From Lumbricus rubellus (lineage: Eukaryota; Annelida; Clitellata; Crassiclitellata; Lumbricidae): a DNA stretch of 64,000 nucleotides. The position numbers and the translations under genes were made by a program. Positions within the stretch are counted from its first letter, which is position 1. Every line of letters begins with the position of its first letter. Below the pieces are notes generated by a model that had not been told where the DNA came from, did no database searches, and saw only the letters and a program-made list of their open reading frames with translations. The stretch is taken from contig OX243819.1 of the NCBI GenBank assembly GCA_945859605.1, positions 1 through 64,000 on the forward strand, written 5' to 3'. Below, one piece after another: positions 8,871 to 17,980 of the stretch.

Positions 8871-10853
8871 ATGAGTTTCGGGAATAACAGACATCAACCG
8901 TTCAGAGATCAACGATACCAGCACTTCGACAATACACTGCGAAAACCGAACGTGCCGGGTAAGACAAATGTCACCAATAGTTCTGACCTGAAGCGCCTGG
9001 AGTCCCTCATGGAGGGTATGGCAAAGTCCGTCCACTCACTGGTGGACCGGGTGGGCATGCTCGAGAAGGGTCTACCTTCTCAGACCCCAAAGGTAATGGA
9101 AAGGCAGCCCATCCAGCCAAAACCAAACCCGTGGCTTCTTCCTCCTCCCGCTCGTGCCGGGCCTATTGCACGCCCTGGACCACCGACTAAACCTCCGATG
9201 CCAGCTCAACCTCCTCTTGTCTTTCCTTCAGCTTCTAAACCTGGACCTTCGTCATCTTCTGAACGCCAGCGTACTGCTACTGTACACTCTGCGCCTGCTG
9301 CTGCTACTTCTACTGCTGCTACTGCTGCTGCTGCTACTGCTGCTACTGATACTGCTACTGCTGCCAATTCTCTCTTTGCTTTTTCTCTGAATCCCGATTT
9401 TGCCAGACTCTGCAAATCACTCTATTACGTCTGCCAACTGCGTCGTCACATGCTTAATTGGCAGACTCTACCTGCCTCCATCAGCCGCAACCTACAGCAC
9501 ATGGCCAGCAACATCAAACCTGTCCATCCTTCGGAAGAGCTGGCAAAGGATATCTCCTCTCTCTTCACTCGCACTGGGGATGGGGTCAGGGATAGGGTGA
9601 CTCATCACTTCCATGAGCGCCTGGACCAAAATCTATCCACCCTGAGGTCATGCAACCCATTGGACAATGAACACGCTGTGGAGATTGTCATAAAACAGCT
9701 AACACACAGACTTGGAGGTAAGGGCAAGGCAATTGACATTAGGGCAATGGTGGAAGGTGAGGCGAAGGTGATTTGGGGTCCGAAGGGTGAGGTCAAGGTC
9801 GGTGGAGGTAAGGACAAGGTGATGGACGATGCTGGCTTCCGGAAACCCACCAACCCGGCCAAGAAGCCATGCATCATGACCACTCCACCAGCCACTGTAT
9901 CTAACTCTTTCTCTGCTCTTTCTAACATGGACGAGGACGACACGACTGTTGAACCGGACTTTCCTCCTCTTTCTTCTTCTTCTTCTTCTTCTCCATCTAA
10001 AACCTTGACTCGCACGACTACCAACCCATCTGCATCGCGATCTAAACCTTCTGCATCCTTTCAATCACCCATCACTTACGACTCCTCTAACTCACCATCT
10101 CCGACTAGGAAACCTGCTCGCTGCCTTCCTGACCGTCCTATCTCCTCACCTAAGACTCCGATCTCCTTCCTACCACCGGCTTACACTCCCTCTGTGTCCA
10201 GGGCTTCGGACACTCCTAAACCTTCAATCTTGAGCACTCCGGTGGTAACCCCGGCGTCGACCCCCACAAGATCTCCTCGCCATCTTTCTGAACCTTCTAC
10301 CTCTGCTACACGATACACACTTCATTCTTCAACGACCAAGATGTTCTGGAAGGTCAACCTAAGACCTGACACTCGCTCTCTGATCATCTCTGACTCTAAC
10401 TTCAAATACATGACTGAATCTGACATCCCTGCTCACTTCCAACTGGATTCTTTCTCGGGTGCAACCTTCAAAAACGCCTTGACTCTTGTTAAGCAACTGC
10501 CTAATTGTCACCTTGACCAACTCATAATTTCTATTGGGATTAATCACAAGGATGATGACTTTGGCTCCTACACAGCAGCTGCTCTTGGCTCATTTCTCAA
10601 ATCTTGTGGGGAGAAGGCAAAGGAGGTCATCACTGTTGGCGTCTCTATTAACTCTGAACTGTCTGACCCTCGTAAGGACAACCTCGCTGAAATCAACAAC
10701 AGACTACAACAAATCACACACAACAAATATGTCAAACCTCTATCTTCTCATCAAATACACACACAACCAGACACCATACATTACACACGTGAGACACAGC
10801 TGGAAATATTAAACAGGATTGTACAATACGCCAACACATCATCAAAAAACTAA
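8871..10853 (+). CDS. A3 ORF1: Gag-like protein with SGNH/GDSL-like domain
   Basis: Identical in translation to the A2 ORF1 (660 residues from ATG 8871): heptad-like N-terminus, Pro-rich and Ala/Thr tracts, the region shared with the B-family protein, Ser/Pro spacer and SGNH-like C-terminus. Its identity to A2 points to very recent duplication or gene conversion. The hammerhead-like motif lies 55 bp upstream. The stop at 10851-10853 again follows the slippery heptamer. Confidence 0.85.
   Translation: MSFGNNRHQPFRDQRYQHFDNTLRKPNVPGKTNVTNSSDLKRLESLMEGMAKSVHSLVDRVGMLEKGLPSQTPKVMERQPIQPKPNPWLLPPPARAGPIARPGPPTKPPMPAQPPLVFPSASKPGPSSSSERQRTATVHSAPAAATSTAATAAAATAATDTATAANSLFAFSLNPDFARLCKSLYYVCQLRRHMLNWQTLPASISRNLQHMASNIKPVHPSEELAKDISSLFTRTGDGVRDRVTHHFHERLDQNLSTLRSCNPLDNEHAVEIVIKQLTHRLGGKGKAIDIRAMVEGEAKVIWGPKGEVKVGGGKDKVMDDAGFRKPTNPAKKPCIMTTPPATVSNSFSALSNMDEDDTTVEPDFPPLSSSSSSSPSKTLTRTTTNPSASRSKPSASFQSPITYDSSNSPSPTRKPARCLPDRPISSPKTPISFLPPAYTPSVSRASDTPKPSILSTPVVTPASTPTRSPRHLSEPSTSATRYTLHSSTTKMFWKVNLRPDTRSLIISDSNFKYMTESDIPAHFQLDSFSGATFKNALTLVKQLPNCHLDQLIISIGINHKDDDFGSYTAAALGSFLKSCGEKAKEVITVGVSINSELSDPRKDNLAEINNRLQQITHNKYVKPLSSHQIHTQPDTIHYTRETQLEILNRIVQYANTSSKN
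10844..10853 (+). promoter_or_regulatory. -1 ribosomal frameshift site A_AAA_AAC plus TAA, copy A3
   Basis: The heptamer (10844-10850) and the adjacent TAA are conserved exactly from A2. The -1 frame is open from 10850 through the telomere-like linker into ORF2, ending at 13537. Confidence 0.7.
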
Positions 10854-11275
10854 ATCACCACACTCAACATCAAGATATAAGTAAAATTCCTGCTAACTCT
10901 ACTGTTAACACTAACAATAACAATACTGCCAACACGACAACTGACCCTAACCTTAACACTAACCCTAACCTTAACAATGCTGCTGACACTACAACTGACC
11001 TTAACCTGAACACTAACCCTAACCTTAACACTAACCCTAACCTTAACAATGCTGCTGACACTACAACTGACCTTAACCTGAACACTAACCCTAACCTTAA
11101 CACTAACCCTAACCTTAACAATGCTGCTATCACTACAACTGACCATAACCTTAACACTAACCCTAACCTTAACATTGCTGCTAATACTACAACTGACCCT
11201 AACCTTAACATTAACAATAACAACCAATTTTCTAACAGTGCAACCAACCATAGCCACACATCATCTAATTATACA
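10850..11275 (+). repeat. Telomere-like coding linker, copy A3
   Basis: Second copy of the 72-bp hexamer-variant repeats between ORF1 and ORF2, open in the ORF2 frame as in A2. Confidence 0.75.
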
Positions 11276-13537
11276 ATGAACTTATCAACACATACACTCA
11301 CAACGGATGAAACAAACCTATTGGATCTAGGTCTGTCTTTTGTACCTACAATAAATAAGGTTAATTACTCTTGCATTCAGAAATCTTTGCATAAAATGAT
11401 CAGATCCGTAAAACTTAGGGATTATTTTGACGACGACGACGAAGACCAGGCTCCCAGACCGTATGTTAGTAACACCAAAACATTTATGCACCCCAGCAAC
11501 TGGGAGCCAAGGGACAAGGATTTAGCACCTGACACTAAAAAACTTATATCCAAATTGCAAGAAACCACTGAAACCATTTTGAATAAATACTCTATAAAAG
11601 ATAATAACTATCTAATTAAAGATATTAAGCACAATTTAACGGCAGAACAAAGGCGAGCAATAGGCAAATTGCGCTCTAATGAAAACATTCTGATAAAACC
11701 AGCAGATAAAGGCGGCATGGTATGCGTATTGAATAAAGCATCGTATATGACAGAGGCAGATAGACAACTAAATAACATTAAGTATTATAAAGCCATAGAG
11801 AAACCGTTGCAGGAACATAATATACCAATAATTAATAATGTTTTGCAAGACCTGTGCGATAATGACTACATAACTAACAAGCAGTTTTATTATCTTAAGG
11901 CCAGTGAGAAAGATAAACCAAGACATTTCTACCTACTCCCCAAAATACATAAACCAGCTAATAAATGGACACTACCAGATATGCCAGAGGGACGCCCAAT
12001 TGTAGGTGATTGTGCCACAGAGTCCCGCAGAATAAGTGAATATATAGATAGCTTTTTAAAACCCTTAGCCAATAAGCACCCTTCATATATTAAAGACACG
12101 TATGATTTCGTTAATAAAATAAGAAATAAAGTAGTAAATAAAAAGTACCTATTGGTAACGGGGGACGTAACTTCACTATATACCAACATGGATATTGACC
12201 GTACAATTGCCGTAGTTAAAAGCATCTTTGAACAGAACCCTAACCCAAAAAGGCCTGATAAGGAACTACTGGAACTGTTGGAAATAGCTATGAAAAATAA
12301 CGATTTCTCATTCTGTAATAAATTCTTTCTCCAAATATTCGGGACAGCCATGGGTAAAACGTTTGCTCCTAACTGCGCTAACATATATTTAATTGAATTT
12401 GATCATAAGGCGTGCAATGGCTTCCGCATAACCCCTGAAGATTTTTTTAGATTTCTTGATGACGTGTTTTTTCTTTGGCCTGGAACTATAGATGAATTAA
12501 AACAATATGAAACTTTTCTAAATTCTTTAATACCCGATATAAAAATCACACTCACTTATAGCGATACGGAAGTGAATTTTCTAGACACTACGATATTCAA
12601 ACATACTCTAAACAACACTACGACACTTCAGACAAAGGTATATTTTAAGGAAACAGACACACATCAACTATTGCATCACTCATCGTTCCATCCAAACCAC
12701 ACATTTCAAGGCATATTAAAATCGCAGGTACTTAGATTTAAGAGGCTATCCTCATTCAAAAGCGACTATGACCAGGCTTGCCATATTTTATTCAACAGTC
12801 TTAGAAATCGGGGTTATAATAGGAGAAAGTTAAGAAAAACCAAACTGGATATCTGGACGAATTACAGGCCTAGATCCAATACAATTACTACTAATAAATC
12901 AATGCTGCCCATCGTCATCCCTTATAGTCCTTTGGCTACTAAGCTGGTATACGAATGGAAAAAACTGCTTCTGAACTCACCTCTCTTTAAAGATTACAGG
13001 ATAATAGCTGCCTTCTCTAGAAATAAAAACTTGGGAGAACTATTGGCACCACGTAAGAATAATACACCAAAACACACACAGGGAGGGTCTTCCAAATGTA
13101 TGGCTACACGTTGTAAAACTTGTGAACATGTTACTGTTACTAATACCTTTCAAAGTACTTACACACGCAGACAATATAACATAACACAGCCATTTAACTG
13201 TAAAAGCACAAACGTAATCTACTTAATAACATGTAACTTATGTAATAAACAATACGTAGGGGAAACACAAAGACAACTCGCTGAAAGATTATGCAACCAT
13301 AGATCCAATATTCTAACACATAAAAACACTCCAATAGCCAACCATTTTAACCTGCCTGACCATTCCATTGCAAATTTACAAATAACTCCCATAGACACCA
13401 TTTCTGCTGTTGAGCTTTCTAATTTTAGATCGGATTGGTGGAAGATGAGAAGCTGCCTGCTGCGAAAAGAATCCCACTGGCAACAACAACTATGGACCCT
13501 CGAACCGCACGGCATCAACCTTCACAACCGGAAGTAG
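11276..13537 (+). CDS. A3 ORF2: Penelope-like reverse transcriptase with GIY-YIG endonuclease
   Basis: 753 residues, identical in translation to the A2 ORF2, with all RT motifs (D297; D395/D396), the Cys cluster and the GIY-YIG residues intact. It is followed by a 58-bp 3' UTR and then, instead of another unit, by telomeric repeats. This copy therefore marks the original attachment point of array A to the older chromosome end. Confidence 0.95.
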   Translation: MNLSTHTLTTDETNLLDLGLSFVPTINKVNYSCIQKSLHKMIRSVKLRDYFDDDDEDQAPRPYVSNTKTFMHPSNWEPRDKDLAPDTKKLISKLQETTETILNKYSIKDNNYLIKDIKHNLTAEQRRAIGKLRSNENILIKPADKGGMVCVLNKASYMTEADRQLNNIKYYKAIEKPLQEHNIPIINNVLQDLCDNDYITNKQFYYLKASEKDKPRHFYLLPKIHKPANKWTLPDMPEGRPIVGDCATESRRISEYIDSFLKPLANKHPSYIKDTYDFVNKIRNKVVNKKYLLVTGDVTSLYTNMDIDRTIAVVKSIFEQNPNPKRPDKELLELLEIAMKNNDFSFCNKFFLQIFGTAMGKTFAPNCANIYLIEFDHKACNGFRITPEDFFRFLDDVFFLWPGTIDELKQYETFLNSLIPDIKITLTYSDTEVNFLDTTIFKHTLNNTTTLQTKVYFKETDTHQLLHHSSFHPNHTFQGILKSQVLRFKRLSSFKSDYDQACHILFNSLRNRGYNRRKLRKTKLDIWTNYRPRSNTITTNKSMLPIVIPYSPLATKLVYEWKKLLLNSPLFKDYRIIAAFSRNKNLGELLAPRKNNTPKHTQGGSSKCMATRCKTCEHVTVTNTFQSTYTRRQYNITQPFNCKSTNVIYLITCNLCNKQYVGETQRQLAERLCNHRSNILTHKNTPIANHFNLPDHSIANLQITPIDTISAVELSNFRSDWWKMRSCLLRKESHWQQQLWTLEPHGINLHNRK

Positions 13538-13587
13538 AGGGATGGAGACGGAATGCGGATTGAGCCAGTGCTTTTGTATATTTGTTA

Positions 13588-13835
13588 CCCTAACCTAACC
13601 CTAACCCTAACCCTAACCCTAACCCTAACCCTAACCCTAACCCTAACCCTAACCCTAACCCTAACCCTAACCCTAACCCTAACCCTAACCCTAACCCTAA
13701 CCCTAACCCTAACCCTAACCCTAACCCTAACCCTAACCCTAACCCTAACCCTAACCCTAACCCTAACCCTAACCCTAACCCTAACCCTAACCCTAACCCT
13801 AACCCTAACCCTAACCCTAACCCTAACCCTAACCC
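13588..13835 (+). repeat. Telomeric block 1, (CCCTAA)n
   Basis: About 248 bp of essentially perfect hexamers. At its left edge the A 3' end reads CCCTAACC-TAACCC, one C short of a perfect hexamer register. At its right edge it meets a 5'-truncated copy of family B at ACACCT. The strand shows that the former telomere pointed left. Long reading frames through it (NP, LT, VR repeats) are meaningless. Confidence 0.97.
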
Positions 13836-14453
13836 ACACCTACGCCGACCCCAGACGCACCGTTGGATCCACTCCCATCAATAGCACGAGGTCCCCCATC
13901 AATGGTAACCCTACACAACAGACAACCTTCTGAAATTGAAATAATTTCGGACGTTGAAACAATCGTCATTGCTGACGACTGTTTAGCTGGTGCAGTGGCT
14001 GCCGATCTGGAGGGACTCCGTATCCAGCTGGAAATAATAAAGGGAGCCGAAATTGGGGACCTTGCTGACGTCGTTCTTGATCTTCCCCGAAACATACCTC
14101 AAAATATCGTCATGGTGGGAGGTGTCAAGCACCTCCATACGGGTTCATATCAGGCCTACACCGATAACGTCATGCTAACCGTGCAAAGCAGGATCTCCGC
14201 GGGGGCCAAGATGTACGGCCTCAGCTTCTACACCGAGGAGAATCTCACACCAGCCGAAACGGACAATATGCAACAGCTCAATGCGTGCCTACAGCGAATC
14301 TTCCAGAATAACTATATCGGTTTACCATCTAACGGCGTTGGAAGCATGAAAATGACCGATGATAAACGTCACTATGATGCTGAAACCGTTCGGATCATAC
14401 TATATGTTATATATAACCTGCGTGATTTTCTACAGAACGAAAACGAGGATTAG
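13836..14453 (+). pseudogene. B1: 5'-truncated B-family ORF
   Basis: Only the last 205 codons of the B protein remain, joined at the left to telomeric block 1. The telomeric hexamers put a TAA in this frame directly upstream, so no start is available. The retained part is the degenerate SGNH-like C-terminus. It matches B2. Confidence 0.85.
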
Positions 14454-14527
14454 ATACTTACCACTCGTCAACGCGCCCGTGAGCCAGCCGGGGCCCAATT
14501 TGCCTCCTCCCGTCGGAGAACTTCCAT

Positions 14528-14577
14528 GAGCCCGTGCATCGTACCTTCGGGTATTCTTGTTCCCCTAATTCCTAACC
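14528..14577 (+). other. B 3' terminus
   Basis: GAGCCCGTGC followed by a 33-nt spacer and CCTAACC ends the unit. It recurs at 17001-17050 and 19474-19523, where it runs into telomeric block 2. Confidence 0.55.
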
Positions 14578-15507
14578 AGCCTGCGCCTCGGAGGGACTCC
14601 ACTGGGAGTGGGCGGTTTGGGCCTTAGAGACATACACTGATTGTTAATTCACCGTACTTACCAACGAATGGCTAAACTTACCCTAGCTTCGTACGAACTC
14701 TCCTGCTTTGGATCTAAAATGTTACTAAGACACTCGGTAGAGGTCGTATACTGTAGTTAATAAGACACTCGGCTGAGGTCGTATTTTATATTTTATATTT
14801 AACTTGATATTCAGCAGAGGGCGTATTGACTGATATCCCGTATTAAATAATTATTTAAGGCTTCTGCCGGTTTCTAAACTTATATTAGCTAGTTCTGAGC
14901 ACTGTATAAATTATTGCATTAGCCTACATTATCATATTCTGGACCGACTAAATTTAGCCAATTCCTAGTCACTAGAACAAATTAAGAGTGGATGTTTTAC
15001 CTGCTTGACATTGTGATAGTAACATTACCTTACATTATCATTACCTTGCATTGAAAAACGAACATTTGTGTGGGCGGCGTAGTATTGATATCTGTTTAGG
15101 CCTAAAACTAACAGTCACAATTAACTTAATTTAAAATTGCATTATTATCATTACCTTGCATTGGAAGACGAACATTGCATTGATATCGGCTTAGGCCTAA
15201 AACTAACCGTGACACTTACCTGACTTTAAAATTGCATTAATTCGATATCTAGTCTAAAATTGTGAAATTCCTAGGGGAGAACATTTGGTTGTGACACTGC
15301 ACTGTTTCGCGCACATGCTGTTTAGGCCTAATTCAAACCGGTCTGGACTGGTTTGAATCACTTGTCTAGACATTTCCTGCCGCGTATTTCTGTTTCATTC
15401 CTGATGAAGTTGGCGACAACGAAACGTCGAATGTTAAATGTATTTACTTTAATATACTGATTAAAACAAGAAGTTCGTTTTCAATTTGTATATTTATAAG
15501 CAGACGA
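14578..15507 (+). other. B2 5' region (non-coding)
   Basis: No convincing ORF. It contains two diverged copies of an AAGACACTCGG element (near 14727 and 14762) and an imperfect direct repeat of about 80 bp (near 15039-15120 and 15146-15225) with an AGGCCTAAAACTAAC core. A hairpin with perfect 9-bp arms (15331-15339 and 15350-15358) lies just upstream of the hammerhead-like motif, as in family A. The region repeats at 17051-17980. Confidence 0.65.
15396..15433 (+). ncRNA. Hammerhead ribozyme-like motif, copy B2
   Basis: Stem I CATTC (15396-15400) pairs with GAATG (15429-15433). The core CTGATGA (15401-15407) is the classical form, stem II is GTTG-GCGA-CAAC, then GAAA (15421-15424) and GTC with the expected cut after 15428. 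Compared with family A, stem II has changed on both sides and still pairs. The extra A and the loopless ACGT stem III are shared with A. Confidence 0.65.
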
Positions 15508-16926
15508 ATGCCTAAAAACAGTTACACGCGTAGAAACGATGATAGGTGCGATAGAAACTTTGATAGACGATACGACAATGAAAGGAAACATCACAGACGA
15601 GAAAATAACGAACGAGGGTTTACAGCTAGAGCGACCCGCTGGAATAATACAAATGCACCACAGTTGAACAACAGACAACCAAATACTCACCTGCAAGGCG
15701 TCCATAATGGACAACCTACCGCTAACCAACACTCGCGCAACCCGGAATTTCACACTCTTTGGAAGACATTGTTCAAGGTAACTCAAATACAACATCACAT
15801 CGATAATTGGTCACAGTTACCCAAATCCATCGCGAGAAACTTACATTACCTGGGCAAGAACATTAGACCTCCGGACGCAGGTAACGGCCTATATGATGAT
15901 ATCAAAAACATACTTACCAGCGCGGGTGAAGAGATACGTCAGAAGGTTCATACACACCTACTTGCCAGATTGGAGGCCAACAGGTCCTTGCTTAAAACGA
16001 TCTTACCCATTGACAAAGAGCGCGCTACAGAAATTGCCTATCGAAACATCACTAAGCGCCTAAACTGCAGGCCGGTTGACGTTCGTCGGGTGCTCGATGC
16101 GGAAGGCCGAAATGTAGGCCAAAACTTACCTGTGCGACACCAGCTTCCTTCAACAACCAATCCCTCGGTCAAACGAGCCCGGCCCGAAGCGACGCCACCA
16201 GTAACGCCTTCAGATAAATCCAGTAACGCGCAAACGGTGGAGCGCCCCGCTATCGAAAACGCAGAAATGGAAATTGAGGCGACGACTGCACTCCGACAGC
16301 CTACCATTACACCTACGCCGACCCCAGACGCACCGTTGGATCCACTCCCATCAATAGCACGAGGTCCCCCATCAATGGTAACCCTACACAACAGACAACC
16401 TTCTGAAATTGAAATAATTTCGGACGTTGAAACAATCGTCATTGCTGACGACTGTTTAGCTGGTGCAGTGGCTGCCGATCTGGAGGGACTCCGTATCCAG
16501 CTGGAAATAATAAAGGGAGCCGAAATTGGGGACCTTGCTGACGTCGTTCTTGATCTTCCCCGAAACATACCTCAAAATATCGTCATGGTGGGAGGTGTCA
16601 AGCACCTCCATACGGGTTCATATCAGGCCTACACCGATAACGTCATGCTAACCGTGCAAAGCAGGATCTCCGCGGGGGCCAAGATGTACGGCCTCAGCTT
16701 CTACACCGAGGAGAATCTCACACCAGCCGAAACGGACAATATGCAACAGCTCAATGCGTGCCTACAGCGAATCTTCCAGAATAACTATATCGGTTTACCA
16801 TCTAACGGCGTTGGAAGCATGAAAATGACCGATGATAAACGTCACTATGATGCTGAAACCGTTCGGATCATACTATATGTTATATATAACCTGCGTGATT
16901 TTCTACAGAACGAAAACGAGGATTAG
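15508..16926 (+). CDS. B2 ORF: ORF1-like protein with degenerate SGNH-like domain
   Basis: 472 residues from the ATG at 15508. The N-terminus (1-45) is Arg/Asp/Asn-rich and could bind nucleic acid. Residues 78-202 align with A ORF1 178-303: both start NPxF, share NWxxLPxSIxRNL and continue to a DxRxxxxxEG end. A Pro/Thr-rich spacer (210-300) leads to a C-terminal domain (305-460) in register with the A SGNH-like domain. Here the nucleophile position reads IADD (no Ser), the block III Asn is replaced (VGGVKHL), and only the DKRH Asp/His pair persists, so hydrolase activity is unlikely. No RT follows. Probably the structural protein of a non-autonomous Penelope-like derivative. Confidence 0.75.
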   Translation: MPKNSYTRRNDDRCDRNFDRRYDNERKHHRRENNERGFTARATRWNNTNAPQLNNRQPNTHLQGVHNGQPTANQHSRNPEFHTLWKTLFKVTQIQHHIDNWSQLPKSIARNLHYLGKNIRPPDAGNGLYDDIKNILTSAGEEIRQKVHTHLLARLEANRSLLKTILPIDKERATEIAYRNITKRLNCRPVDVRRVLDAEGRNVGQNLPVRHQLPSTTNPSVKRARPEATPPVTPSDKSSNAQTVERPAIENAEMEIEATTALRQPTITPTPTPDAPLDPLPSIARGPPSMVTLHNRQPSEIEIISDVETIVIADDCLAGAVAADLEGLRIQLEIIKGAEIGDLADVVLDLPRNIPQNIVMVGGVKHLHTGSYQAYTDNVMLTVQSRISAGAKMYGLSFYTEENLTPAETDNMQQLNACLQRIFQNNYIGLPSNGVGSMKMTDDKRHYDAETVRIILYVIYNLRDFLQNENED

Positions 16927-17868
16927 ATACTTACCACTCGTCAACGCGCCCGTGAGCCAGCCGGGGCCCAATTTGCCTCCTCCCGTCGGAGAACTTCCAT
17001 GAGCCCGTGCATCGTACCTTCGGGTATTCTTGTTCCCCTAATTCCTAACCAGCCTGCGCCTCGGAGGGACTCCACTGGGAGTGGGCGGTTTGGGCCTTAG
17101 AGACATACACTGATTGTTAATTCACCGTACTTACCAACGAATGGCTAAACTTACCCTAGCTTCGTACGAACTCTCCTGCTTTGGATCTAAAATGTTACTA
17201 AGACACTCGGTAGAGGTCGTATACTGTAGTTAATAAGACACTCGGCTGAGGTCGTATTTTATATTTTATATTTAACTTGATATTCAGCAGAGGGCGTATT
17301 GACTGATATCCCGTATTAAATAATTATTTAAGGCTTCTGCCGGTTTCTAAACTTATATTAGCTAGTTCTGAGCACTGTATAAATTATTGCATTAGCCTAC
17401 ATTATCATATTCTGGACCGACTAAATTTAGCCAATTCCTAGTCACTAGAACAAATTAAGAGTGGATGTTTTACCTGCTTGACATTGTGATAGTAACATTA
17501 CCTTACATTATCATTACCTTGCATTGAAAAACGAACATTTGTGTGGGCGGCGTAGTATTGATATCTGTTTAGGCCTAAAACTAACAGTCACAATTAACTT
17601 AATTTAAAATTGCATTATTATCATTACCTTGCATTGGAAGACGAACATTGCATTGATATCGGCTTAGGCCTAAAACTAACCGTGACACTTACCTGACTTT
17701 AAAATTGCATTAATTCGATATCTAGTCTAAAATTGTGAAATTCCTAGGGGAGAACATTTGGTTGTGACACTGCACTGTTTCGCGCACATGCTGTTTAGGC
17801 CTAATTCAAACCGGTCTGGACTGGTTTGAATCACTTGTCTAGACATTTCCTGCCGCGTATTTCTGTTT

Positions 17869-17906
17869 CATTCCTGATGAAGTTGGCGACAACGAAACGT
17901 CGAATG
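17869..17906 (+). ncRNA. Hammerhead ribozyme-like motif, copy B3
   Basis: Identical to the motif at 15396-15433, one 2473-bp unit downstream. Confidence 0.65.
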
Positions 17907-17980
17907 TTAAATGTATTTACTTTAATATACTGATTAAAACAAGAAGTTCGTTTTCAATTTGTATATTTATAAGCAGACGA

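Larger units (their letters stand above)
1..13595 (+). mobile_element. Array A: head-to-tail Penelope-like retrotransposon, 5620-bp unit, about 2.4 copies
   Basis: Three head-to-tail copies: A1 1-2355 (5' part outside the window), A2 2356-7975, A3 7976-13595. A2 and A3 look base-for-base the same. Each full unit has a 5' region with a CTC microsatellite, a TATA-like box, a hammerhead-like motif, ORF1, a telomere-like linker, ORF2 (RT plus GIY-YIG), a 58-bp 3' UTR and a 3' end in CCCTAACC. Tandem junctions read CCCTAACC-TATCC-TGCCCG. The last copy runs directly into a long CCCTAA block. Penelope-like elements are known to occur as tandem copies, and endonuclease-lacking members sit at telomeres in rotifers. 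Finding an endonuclease-bearing member in this position is less usual. The family assignment rests on the ORF2 motifs. Confidence 0.9.

Noticed and set aside
1..13595. TRAS/SART-type LINE as the identity of element A
   Set aside because: The Penelope-type RT motifs, C-terminal GIY-YIG and hammerhead-like motif fit a Penelope-like element; no apurinic-type endonuclease is present.
13553..13933. Long ORFs through telomeric hexamers (LT, VR and NP repeats), also at 19472-19882, 32593-33192 and 35694-36260
   Set aside because: CCCTAA repeats lack stops in several frames, so such ORFs are automatic and carry no coding evidence.
14578..15507. The structured core of C-F in families A and B
   Set aside because: I looked for GGCAACTCC and CCAGTCCC in A and B and found only a purine/pyrimidine-rich CCTCCTCCC in B, which lacks the block order.
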